Shown here one piece after another: positions 13,193 through 21,897 of a stretch of 64,000 nucleotides of DNA. A program made the translations under genes and the position numbers. The stretch covers positions 496,001-560,000 of the forward strand of contig JAFCMP010000268.1 of NCBI GenBank assembly GCA_017506865.1, given 5' to 3'. Below the pieces are notes generated by a model. It searched no databases. It was not told where the DNA came from and saw nothing but the letters and a program-made list of their open reading frames with translations. Positions within the stretch are counted from its first letter, which is position 1. Each line of letters opens with the position of its first letter. Source of the stretch: Tribonema minus. Lineage: Eukaryota > Sar > Xanthophyceae > Tribonematales > Tribonemataceae.

Positions 13193-14698
13193 TGAGCCGA
13201 GCCGTTGGCACGGACGCTGGTGTGCAAGCACTAAGCTGGCGGCTGGCGTGATAAACACCTGCTGGAGCAGCCGTGATTCAGGGTCGCTGATGATGCGCGC
13301 TTGGCTACCAGAGGATTGCGGTTGTGCTTGACCAAAGCAGCAGCAGCCCTCTCTGTAGCCAGCTGCAGATGCCTGTATGGTCATGCAGGCACCGTGACAG
13401 CAACAGCCATGCTGTGGCTGCGATTGGTACACAACCGGAAGCTTCAGCGGGGTATGCATGTGCATGGGTTGCCAGCTGGGCTGCGTTGGTGTTCAAAGGA
13501 TGGTTGCCCTGGACGAAATCATATCGCTGAGACTGCTCATGCTTTGCACATTTGTTTGCAAGGTTGTGCATCTAATAAACTGCCTGAGCCTTGCGCCCCT
13601 CCAGAGGTGACCGAAAGGTGGAATGGCACTGTGAAACTCTGAGGCTGATTATCCCTCCATGTGTATCATATTTGTGCTTGCTGCCGTTGTCGGGCACGCT
13701 GCCTTCAGTGGACACACTGCACGGACATAGTGCCTCCATGTGTATCGTATTTGTGCTTGCTGCCGTTGTCGGGCACGCTGCCTTCAGTGGACACACTGCA
13801 CGGACATAGTGCACGAAGTGCATGGACAGCTTGCGTTGCATCACTGATGGCATGTCAATGTCAGCGCTGGCGGCCGTTAACAGTTTCTCAGCGTGAGGTG
13901 CTGCTGGTGCTGTGGACGCCAGGGTTCTGTCAAAGATGTTGATTGGCCGCAGGGGGGCCCGGTTCGCAGCTTACATGGTCACAAATGCTTCTGGTTCACT
14001 GCCGTTGCAGATGCCTTTGAGTGCACCAGCAGGCAATACGTTTGCGCTATCCCACGCCATCAGCTCACATCCCTGGCGTCAGCCACGCATCAGGCTTGCG
14101 GTGGTGTGCAGCCTTCAATCGTGTTTGGCCATAGATTCAAAATTGACATCCAGGCAACTTCAGCACAGGTAACCGTGGATATGCGACCACCCGCCAATGA
14201 CTCTGAAATGAAGTGCACATTGTAATGCTGATGCTGCAAAGGTACTCGACTAGGTAATCACATACTCATGCCAGCGTCACCAGGATGTGCTGACCATGAC
14301 TGCCAAAGCGCAATGAGGCCATGAACATGTGTGCTGCAAGCAAAACCGATAGAATCAAATGATGCTGTAGAGGGTACAACCAGCAGTCCACGAGTACGAC
14401 ATGCACAATGTGTCATCTGCGTCTGGACGATCGCCAGGGTGCAGTGTTGCCACGAACATGGGTGCTGCCCGCACAGGTGTTCACGAAGTGCTGTGCAAAT
14501 TACACAAAGCACTCTGCGGCGGCACATGCAATAGCAATGACGAACAGACAAGCCAGACGAATGCTTCATGCCATGACATCAATGGTCCAGTCAGCAAGCA
14601 GAACAACAGGTTTTTCAACGATCCAAACGCAACAAAGCATATTCAAAGCTGTGGTCAGGACAGACTGTGAGAGAGCCTGCTGCACATGCATCAGCAGC
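13193..14698. other. Convergent intergenic region with 79-bp tandem duplication
   Basis: This lies between the KCTD-like stop and the stop of the first LRR-like gene. The clear feature is a two-copy direct repeat, 13654-13732 and 13733-13811. Each copy starts CCTCCATGTGTATC and ends GGACATAGTG, with one or two mismatches between them. I found no convincing exon here. The short open frames at 13893-14225 have no recognisable motif. Confidence 0.6.
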
Positions 14699-15826
14699 TC
14701 AATCATTATGGGTGTATATTACAATAGGACCAGACGTGCGGATGGGAAATCGGTAACTCATGGGCATCTTTACTGACTTCAACGAGGATGGCAGTACGCC
14801 AATCTCCTGCACATACTCAGCAGGCAGTACGAGTTCCTCTAGCCCAGGGGGGAGAGCACCTATGGAGTACGGGAAGTTTTCACACTCAAACCGCAGAACC
14901 TTTAACCCTGCTGGGTAGGCAACAAAAGGGTTTGCATCATAAACCTTGTAGCCTGCTGTGTCCTTCAGCGTCAGAGTGTGCAGACCCTCAGGCAGCACAT
15001 CGGACGTGATCTGGCAGTCCGCAGATGCAATGGTCACCTGCTTGAGACCTTGAGGTAGGTGACCAAATGGCCACCTGAGTAACGAGTGCAGATGCAGCGT
15101 CTGCAGGCCGTCTGGGAGTGGTGGAAAGTACAAATCGACAACGTGCTCGTTGATTGTATAGCCGATCTCCAGAAACTCAAGGCTATCAGGCCACAGAATA
15201 GCATCGTTGTGTGGCACACTGACATCAATGAGTTTGAGGCTGCGCAACACTTTGCATTTCGAGAAATCCGCCATGAGGTCGATCGTTGTGTCCCGCAGTA
15301 TAATAGACTGCAGTGTCTGCCAGCCCTCGCTCAAATGTGAGGTGCCGGAGAATTCGCACTGTGCCACTCTTAGATGTTTGACGGTGGCAGGCAGCTGGAG
15401 CTCGGCCCAGCAACCGTCAACGATCATTGTATGCACCTGAGCCGCTCTGAATTCGCCAGCAGCAATATCAGGTATAGAATCAATAAACGCCAGGTCACGA
15501 ACGTGGATGGTGCCCAGAGCAAAGCCTATCCGTTTGAGGTTCCTGAATGGGTGCTCAGCAATGACCAGCTTCGTCAACCTAGCGCCTTCCAAGAACCCCA
15601 GCGGATGGTCCAAGCAGTCTCTCAGCATAACTTCGGTGATGTTCTTGTGGGCATAGGCATTGCGCGCAGCCAGTATGTTGCTATCAGTAATTGTAAGCCT
15701 GGCGGTTGGACGAAATGACATCGCCATCGTCCTGCACAGATCCCACCCCTCTCGTGGCAGCAGGCGGCGCCGCTCCATGAGGCCCAGGACTTCGAGCAAA
15801 CGCTCATCTTGCAGCGCTATCACCAT
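14699..15826 (-). CDS. FNIP/LRR-like repeat protein, paralogue 1 (375 aa)
   Basis: The single coding exon starts at 15826. That ATG was chosen because all three paralogues place it exactly 7 nt after a conserved acceptor (GCAG then GCC/T...). The frame stays open upstream but loses similarity to the paralogues. The N-terminal 45 residues contain a family signature, MERRRLLPREGWDLCRTM. The rest is built from units with an LPxGLxxLxL pattern about 20-40 residues apart, for example LPDGLQTLHL, LPQGLKQVTI, LPEGLHTLTL and LPPGLEELVL. This resembles FNIP/LRR solenoids, which are usually protein-binding surfaces. No signal peptide, membrane segment or catalytic domain was seen. It is the most divergent of the three copies. 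A role as an adaptor or recognition protein is inference. Confidence 0.75.
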   Translation of the reverse strand: MVIALQDERLLEVLGLMERRRLLPREGWDLCRTMAMSFRPTARLTITDSNILAARNAYAHKNITEVMLRDCLDHPLGFLEGARLTKLVIAEHPFRNLKRIGFALGTIHVRDLAFIDSIPDIAAGEFRAAQVHTMIVDGCWAELQLPATVKHLRVAQCEFSGTSHLSEGWQTLQSIILRDTTIDLMADFSKCKVLRSLKLIDVSVPHNDAILWPDSLEFLEIGYTINEHVVDLYFPPLPDGLQTLHLHSLLRWPFGHLPQGLKQVTIASADCQITSDVLPEGLHTLTLKDTAGYKVYDANPFVAYPAGLKVLRFECENFPYSIGALPPGLEELVLPAEYVQEIGVLPSSLKSVKMPMSYRFPIRTSGPIVIYTHND

Positions 15827-16588
15827 GCTTGGCCTGCAGCAGCAGCAAGGAAGGCTGGACCTTGTCAGGGCACTTGTGGGACACACACAGAGCTGCCCCC
15901 ACACAAGCCAGCATGCACAATGTCTCACCAGTGGTGATAAAGAAGGCAAGAGGATCATGATCATCAGTTTCATTGAAACAGTTGACTGATCAGTCACTTG
16001 TCGCAACAGTACTTGAAGCAAGTACAAAAGCGATTTTTCGCATCCTACATAAGCGGGTATATCACAACAATGGAAGGTACAACAGCGCGCCACGTACTGC
16101 AACATATATCAACGCAGGTAAAGCTGTGTGGCGAGCCCTCTCGTTGACATTGAGTGGCATGCACGGCTCTAAACCAGCATCACCGTCAAATTCTAGACTG
16201 AGGCCATTAGGGGAGGCAACTCGTATGCAGCAATGGTGCGGACTCGACACGGTGACACATCGACCTCTTAGGCCTAGGTAGTCTCAGCAGTAAACTGATG
16301 GGACATGGTTGACATGTGCAGCAGAAGGACAGTGTCTTGAGGTGAGCATGCATCAGCGCATGTCCTTGCCTGGTAAGATACGCAGCCTCCCCGTGCTGCT
16401 CGTGTCACGCAACAGGTGCGACAGTGATTGTGCCAGTGAGGCAGGTCCTTGGGTTCATGAGTTCCCTGAGCCCGCAGTGAGTGATAGATGCTTTTTCAAG
16501 ATGTGGCGACTTCGAAGGCCGCTTCAAAAGAGAGAAATGGACACAGGAACGAGGAGGTTTCGCTGTTGGCTGGAAATGCAGCTCTCAC

Positions 16589-16640
16589 CTGATTAGAATC
16601 TCCAGTGCCACTCAATCGCGCTTACTCCTCCTGCTATGCT
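16589..16640 (-). other. Probable 5' non-coding exon (3' end) of LRR-like paralogue 1
   Basis: The donor (minus strand) at 16588 reads CAG then gtgagagctgc, 764 nt before the start codon. The same donor context (CAG then g[t/c][a/g]agagctg) occurs upstream of both other paralogues. In-frame stops (TGA) close to the donor show that the exon is untranslated. Its upstream boundary is unknown, and the end given here is nominal. Confidence 0.5.
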
Positions 16641-16650
16641 TCGCTCGGCT

Positions 16651-16783
16651 GCTCGCTCGCTCGCTCGCTCGCTCTCTCATTGGACTACATATTTTTATAT
16701 GTTTTGGCCTCTCTCTCTCTCTCCTCTCCTCTCCTCTCTCTCTCTCTCTCTCTCTCGCTCTCTCCCCCTCTCCTCCCTCCTCC
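16651..16783. repeat. Simple repeats (GCTC)n and (CT)n
   Basis: A (GCTC) tract at 16651-16678 and a long CT/CTCTC-rich tract at 16708-16783 lie upstream of LRR-like paralogue 1, between it and the 3' end of paralogue 2. On the minus strand they read as GA repeats, a common type of promoter-proximal microsatellite. The rest of 16800-17066 shows nothing recognisable. Confidence 0.8.
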
Positions 16784-17066
16784 GGAAATCCTTTCTTACT
16801 TCCAGTTGACTCTGTTGAAGTACTGGCGAGTGACTCAGGTATATCAGGACATATTGTCATATGCATACATCGCAGTGAATGTAGCAAGACGTGTTTGCAG
16901 AAGACAAAAGCCTGTCACATGCACATGCTGCTCAACATGCACATGCTGCAGCGGCATTGAAAAAGAAAGTCGCTCATTTACAACCGGGCTTGGTGCTTCA
17001 CTAATCATCAATAAACTAAAGACAGTGCAATCGTGTTCGTCGAATCTTGCCTAGCATTATTGCTTA

Positions 17067-18233
17067 TCATCGGACGTATATTGATATGGCAGCTGACGTA
17101 AGGATGGGGTGCGGGTAGCGCTCAGGCACCGTAAGAGACTTCAACCAGGCTGGCAAAACGCCAAGCCGTCGCGAGTACTTGGCAGGCAACATGAGACTCT
17201 CCAACCCCTCGGGCAGTGAACCTATGGGGTAAGGGAAATTATCACACTCAAACTTCAGAACCTTCAACCCTACAGGGTATGTGGCAAGTGGGTTTGGGTC
17301 ACCAGGCTTGTACTGGGCGCTGGCTTTCAGCGTGAGAGTGTGCAGGCTTGCGGGCAGCGCGCTTGGCGGGATACGGCACCCAGCAGACGCAATTTGCACC
17401 TCCTTCAAACCCTGAGGAAAGTCGCCAGATAACAGCCTCGCGAGAGACCAGAGGCACAGCGTTTTCAAGACCCGTGGAAGAGGAGTGAACCGCAAGTCGA
17501 CGGTATACTCGGTTTGGTACCCTAACTCCAAGTAAGTGAGGCTGGCTGGCCACGTTACTGCGGGCTGTACAACACCTTGACCCATGCCATGAGTACCAAT
17601 ACCTACCTCAGTTACTGTAAGCTCACGCAACCTCACACAGATGGAGAAGTCTGGCAGCAAGTGGTCTAAACTAGTCTTGCTCAACTTGATGGACTCCAGG
17701 GACGCGATGCAGCTGCCGAGGCTCACGGGCGTATAGAATCTGCTCCACCAGATGTCCAAGCATTTGATGTCTGCAGGCAGCGCCGGAAAGTCAACCTGAC
17801 ACTCTCGCATAATGACGCGGTGGACACTCGCCAGCTGCGTGCCCACAAGCGACATCCACTCCGTGTCGCCGCCCTGGGCAATCACGTTATCGTACACCAG
17901 GTCGCACACGTGCATGCTGCCGAGCGGCATGGCGATGTTGCGAGGTTCCACCACCCATCGCTGATGAATGCGCAGGCGTTCTAGCTGGGCGTCCTTTAGA
18001 AACCATAGCGGCCCGTCCAAGCAGTCCTGCAGGTCCACACCCACGATGCTCTTGTGCGCGAATGCGTTGCGTGCGACGAGGATATTGTCGACGTTAATGA
18101 CCAGGCTTGCGGTGGGCCGAAACGTCATTGTCATCGTTCTGCACAGGCCCCATGCTTCCTTCGGCAGCAGCCTGCGACTCTCCATCAGTTGAAGAATGCT
18201 GAGCGCTGCCTGCTCCACCTGCGTTAGGGGCAT
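17067..18233 (-). CDS. FNIP/LRR-like repeat protein, paralogue 2 (388 aa)
   Basis: Single coding exon. It starts MPLTQVEQAALSILQLMESR and shares the RRLLPKEAWGLCRTMTMTF signature with its neighbours. Repeat units include LPASLHTLTL, YPVGLKVLKF, LPEGLESLML and LPAWLKSLTV. It ends with PERYPHPILTSAAISIYVR, a tail that paralogue 3 lost by frameshift. The C-terminal 100 codons are almost identical in DNA to paralogue 3 (compare 17290-17370 with 20100-20180), while the N-terminal two thirds have diverged. That is a sign of gene conversion or unequal exchange. The function is unknown; the repeats suggest a binding solenoid. Confidence 0.78.
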   Translation of the reverse strand: MPLTQVEQAALSILQLMESRRLLPKEAWGLCRTMTMTFRPTASLVINVDNILVARNAFAHKSIVGVDLQDCLDGPLWFLKDAQLERLRIHQRWVVEPRNIAMPLGSMHVCDLVYDNVIAQGGDTEWMSLVGTQLASVHRVIMRECQVDFPALPADIKCLDIWWSRFYTPVSLGSCIASLESIKLSKTSLDHLLPDFSICVRLRELTVTEVGIGTHGMGQGVVQPAVTWPASLTYLELGYQTEYTVDLRFTPLPRVLKTLCLWSLARLLSGDFPQGLKEVQIASAGCRIPPSALPASLHTLTLKASAQYKPGDPNPLATYPVGLKVLKFECDNFPYPIGSLPEGLESLMLPAKYSRRLGVLPAWLKSLTVPERYPHPILTSAAISIYVR

Positions 18234-18348
18234 CTTGGGCCTGCATCAGCATTTTGAACAAGAGGGGGAAATGTGCAGTATCAGCACAACAGACTCCACT
18301 GAAGCGGCAAGATGCATCAAACTGTGCACACGCTGGACACGGCGGACT

Positions 18349-18505
18349 GAGTTGAGAGTGAATGCGATTGTGAAGCTCTAGCGCCGTGACATACATGTCT
18401 TGGACGAGTTAAGAGTGAACGCGATTGTGAAGCTCTAGCGCCGTGACATACATGTTGTGAATAGCAGAACAACGTGGCATACATGTTGTGAACAGCAGAA
18501 CAATC
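18349..18505. repeat. Direct tandem repeats upstream of LRR-like paralogue 2
   Basis: About 65-bp units share GCGATTGTGAAGCTCTAGCG then CCGTGACATACATGT (copies near 18363 and 18420). They grade into shorter copies of GACATACATGTTGTGAA(T/C)AGCAGAACAA. They lie in the proposed 5'-UTR intron of paralogue 2. A related but diverged sequence is present upstream of paralogue 3 at about 21130-21240, so the flanks were duplicated along with the gene. Confidence 0.7.
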
Positions 18506-18945
18506 TCGAGGTGCAATTTGCACTGTATGGTGACACATCTCAGAAAGGGAACTGCTGGCCACCGCTCAACAATTCCTAAACATGGAGCACAAGCAGCTAA
18601 ATGCGTGAAGCGGTTGTATATAGGCTGGCGAGACAAGGCGTTGAGAGATACACAGGAAAAACGCATTGTGCATGTACTCGCTAATACCCTTGTAAAAGGC
18701 TACGAAGCCCATGAGAGGATCTGCGTAAAGACGGCTCCAGCAATGGCCTCGAGACCATCAAGCAGTGCCTGCAGGGCCAGCAAGGTCCTGCACAAGGTTG
18801 TCTGCTGATGATATGAAATGCCCTGATTCATTTTCGCCAGAAATCATCCACCTGATCCACATTGCAAGCATCGCCCTCGCGGAAGCGAGGATTTGTCGCG
18901 CTTAGACTGATGATGAAAGAACTTCTGCGCGATGACAGCTCTTGC

Positions 18946-19060
18946 CTGTACAACGTCGAATACGCCAGCTTCAGAGCGCCGCTTGTCAGCGCCGTCCGCT
19001 TAACGTTATTTACGATGTTGCTGAACTTCAACTGTTGTCGACTGAACTTCAATCGACCCC
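18946..19060 (-). other. Probable 5' non-coding exon of LRR-like paralogue 2, GC donor
   Basis: The block 18930-19000 is homologous to 21585-21660 upstream of paralogue 3, sharing TGCCGCTTGTC-like and CAGCTCTT-like segments. The donor at 18945 reads ACAG then gcaagagctg, so it would use the rare GC-AG class where paralogue 3 has gtaagagctg. An ORF at 18828-19412 covers this region. However, the equivalent frames in the other two paralogues hold stops, so I treat it as untranslated. The upstream limit is uncertain. Confidence 0.45.
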
Positions 19061-19928
19061 GTTTAGCAGACACATGAACAGCTAATGTGGTCTTCTGCGT
19101 GTGCGCAAACTCATACACGCCTGTGAGGGGTCTGCTGCATGGCAAGGTGTTGGGCGCATTCAACTGTGACACTGTCACAGTGGAGAGACAGATTCTTGAC
19201 ATCCTATCAAAGCATTTGCGGATTTTGGTACATGATGGTAATGACGAGCAGTTGGGTTTCATTTGATGCATTGCACTTTCATTTCCTTTTTGATTTTCCA
19301 GACCAGACCAGCCTGAAAAAACTAACGTGCAAGGGTCAATTTTGAGCTTTTGGTTTCTTTTTAAACTTTGAAGTCTTTGACAGAGCTCATCTTCGCACCA
19401 CAATAATGTCACTTCATTGCCTGATGTCCTTTTGACGAAGATCCCGGCGTGACAGTGCTTTCCTGAGTGTCTGCATGCATGAAGCAGGCAGCCAGTAGTT
19501 GGCTATGGTGGCATGCATGCCAGTGGCCATAGGGCGCCAGGCCCTCCGTGAAGTTATACAAGTCATCACTGCAATTTTTCAGCTGATAATGCGCACCAAG
19601 ATGCGCCAGAGCCTGCGCTGTCACGTGTTGGTGCCAAAGTGGCATGCCACATTGTCGCTTCGGTTGCTAGGCAAAACAAGAGCATTAAACCTGAAGTGAA
19701 CCTTGGAGCAGGCATGTAGTCACGTTCATTGCATTTTGCAGAGAAAGCCGTCAATGCGCTTGCTGAACAACAACAAGCAGCGTTTACTGTAACAGCTGAA
19801 GAGATAACGCTCGTGCAATAGACTACATGCTGGAAGTGCATTCATGCAACACCACCTTGTGACACCCGCTTGCTCAGCGGAAGTGATTTGATATGGCGGC
19901 AGATGTGCAGATGGGGTGGGGGTAGCGC

Positions 19929-21029
19929 TCAGGCCACTGTCAGGAACTTCAACCGGGCTGGCAATGTGCCAAGCCGCTGTGAGTACTTGGCAGGCAACAC
20001 GAGAGTCTCCAACCCTTCGCGCAGTGGACCTATGGGGTAAGGGAAATCATCACACTCAAACTTCAGCACCTTCAACCCTACAGGGTATGTGGCAAGTGGG
20101 TGTGGGTCACCAGGCTTGTACTGGGCGCTGGCTTTCAGCGTGAGAGTGTGCAGGCTTGCGGGCAGCGCGCTTGGCGGGATATGGCACCTAGCTGACGCAA
20201 TCTGTACCTCCTTCAAACCCTGAGGAAGGCTACGGAATGGCCACCGCCTCAGTGACCACAGGCACAGCGTTTGCAACCCTTCTGGAAGCGGCGTAAACTG
20301 CAAGTTGACAAAATGCTCATCTCGATCCCCCAACTCCAGGTAAGTGAGACTGTCCGGCAACGGTATCGGGGGCTGCGGAGACCGTGAGATGATGCCTACC
20401 TGTATCACAGTGAGCTCGCGCAAGTTTGCAAACCGCGACAAGTCCGGAAAGGTTCGTTCAAAGTGTACCTCGTCGAAGTTGACAGACTCCACAGAGTCTG
20501 CACCATAGCTGCCGAAGAGGAAGGGTTCCGACAACACAGACCGGCTGACGTCCAAGGATTTGGTGTTTGCAGGCAGCATTGATAGGGGCACCCGATACAG
20601 TCGTACAATGACGCGGTGGACACTTGCCAACCGCCTGTTCACACATGCCACCCAGTCCATACGGACGCCCTGAGGACTCGCGCCTTCGTATACCAGATAG
20701 CGCACGTGCATGCTGCGGAGAGGCATGGCGATGCTGTCGGGGTTGACTGCCGATCGCTGCTCGATACGCAGGCGCTCAAGCTTGGCGCCCTGCAAAAACC
20801 ATAGCGGCTCGTCCAAGCAACCCACTAGGGTCACGCCGATGACACACTTGTGAGAGAACGCGTCGCGTGCGATGAGGATGTTGGATTTGGAGATCAGCAA
20901 GCTCGCTGTGGGCCGAAATGTCATGGCCATCGTTCTGCACAGGCTCCAAGCTTCCTTCGGCAGCAGCCTGCGTTGCTCCATCAGTCCGAAAATATTGAGC
21001 GACAGCTCCTCTCCCGGTGTTAGTGGCAT
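19929..21029 (-). CDS. FNIP/LRR-like repeat protein, paralogue 3 (366 aa), C-terminus frameshifted
   Basis: Single coding exon starting MPLTPGEELSLNIFGLMEQR at the conserved ATG 7 nt after the acceptor. The family signature is RRLLPKEAWSLCRTMAMTF, and the repeats include LPEGLQTLCL, LPQGLKEVQI, LPASLHTLTL and LREGLETLVL. Relative to paralogue 2, an extra base near 19931 (GTGGCCTGA against GTGCCTGAG) creates a stop and removes the last 18 or so residues. The lost tail is still readable in the next frame to about 19885. The repeat domain is intact, so the protein may still work. The 3' third is nearly identical to paralogue 2. Confidence 0.78.
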   Translation of the reverse strand: MPLTPGEELSLNIFGLMEQRRLLPKEAWSLCRTMAMTFRPTASLLISKSNILIARDAFSHKCVIGVTLVGCLDEPLWFLQGAKLERLRIEQRSAVNPDSIAMPLRSMHVRYLVYEGASPQGVRMDWVACVNRRLASVHRVIVRLYRVPLSMLPANTKSLDVSRSVLSEPFLFGSYGADSVESVNFDEVHFERTFPDLSRFANLRELTVIQVGIISRSPQPPIPLPDSLTYLELGDRDEHFVNLQFTPLPEGLQTLCLWSLRRWPFRSLPQGLKEVQIASARCHIPPSALPASLHTLTLKASAQYKPGDPHPLATYPVGLKVLKFECDDFPYPIGPLREGLETLVLPAKYSQRLGTLPARLKFLTVA

Positions 21030-21600
21030 CTTCAGCCTGCGACAGCAATTTAAAAATGAGGAAACGTGTGCGAATAAGTGCATACTCAGAGTGGCAAGAA
21101 GCAGCAAAATGCATCAAACTGTGCACAAGCTGAACGCCACTACCGAGTTGGCAGCGAATGCAGTTCTGCAGGGCAGTGTCTTGCATGTTGTCAACAGTGC
21201 AGCAACACTGAGGTTTGACTTGCACTGTGTGGTGACACGCATTTGCCGTAACCAAACATGGATCAAAAGCAGCTACTGTAAGCATGGGGGCCTGCCCAGT
21301 GAGAACAAGGCGTCGAGGGCTACAGGATTACAACACATGTGCTTGCCACCACCCTTTCTTCGGCTTCAAGCTCGGTGAGCACAGGATCCCAGAAGGCTTC
21401 CGAATGGCCTCAAGATCCGCGCTGACGCTGTGCACGACTTTGAACGAAGTTCGCCAGGGTGATATCAGATGCTTCATCTACTAGACCTACTTTGCAGCCC
21501 ATGGATCGCACAAGGATTGCGTCGAGGGTGACATGTTGAGGATTAGACGATCAACGTCTTGGCGAATAGGTAAATTGTTTGCTGGGATGGCAGCTCTTAC

Positions 21601-21665
21601 CTGCACAGCGTGGAAGTGAGCTAGATTCAAGGAGTGCCGCTTGTCCGCCGTCCTGAGGAGCTCAT
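21601..21665 (-). other. Probable 5' non-coding exon of LRR-like paralogue 3
   Basis: The donor at 21600 reads GTGCAG then gtaagagctgcc, a strong GT donor. The matching acceptor (gtcgcag) is at 21037, 7 nt before the ATG. An in-frame TAG just before the donor makes the exon untranslated. It is homologous to the block at 18930-19000. The remaining gap to the TOM1-like start codon (21898) must hold the promoters of both genes. I recognise no element in it. Confidence 0.5.
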
Positions 21666-21897
21666 AAGTAATTACTTTCAGTCTAGCACTCTTGATAAAA
21701 CTTCAACTGTCTGCACTTTCGAACCGCCAGGTGTTTGTGCAGTTGCAGGACTGCAGCCACTAGTACTGCAGCGGGCCAGCACGCAGTGTCTTATGCGCGC
21801 AGATAGATACGAATTGCGGCGCTCAAGTGAGCTAGGCTGGACGTGCGGGCGACATCGCATGTAAATCTGCAAAGGATTGTTGGCAGCAGCAGCAGCC

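Noticed and set aside
16605-17054. Ser/Leu-rich ORFs
   Set aside because: Translation of the CT/GCTC microsatellite.
18828-19412. 194-codon ORF on the minus strand
   Set aside because: No recognisable motif. It overlaps the proposed non-coding 5' exon of LRR-like paralogue 2, and equivalent frames upstream of the other paralogues are closed.
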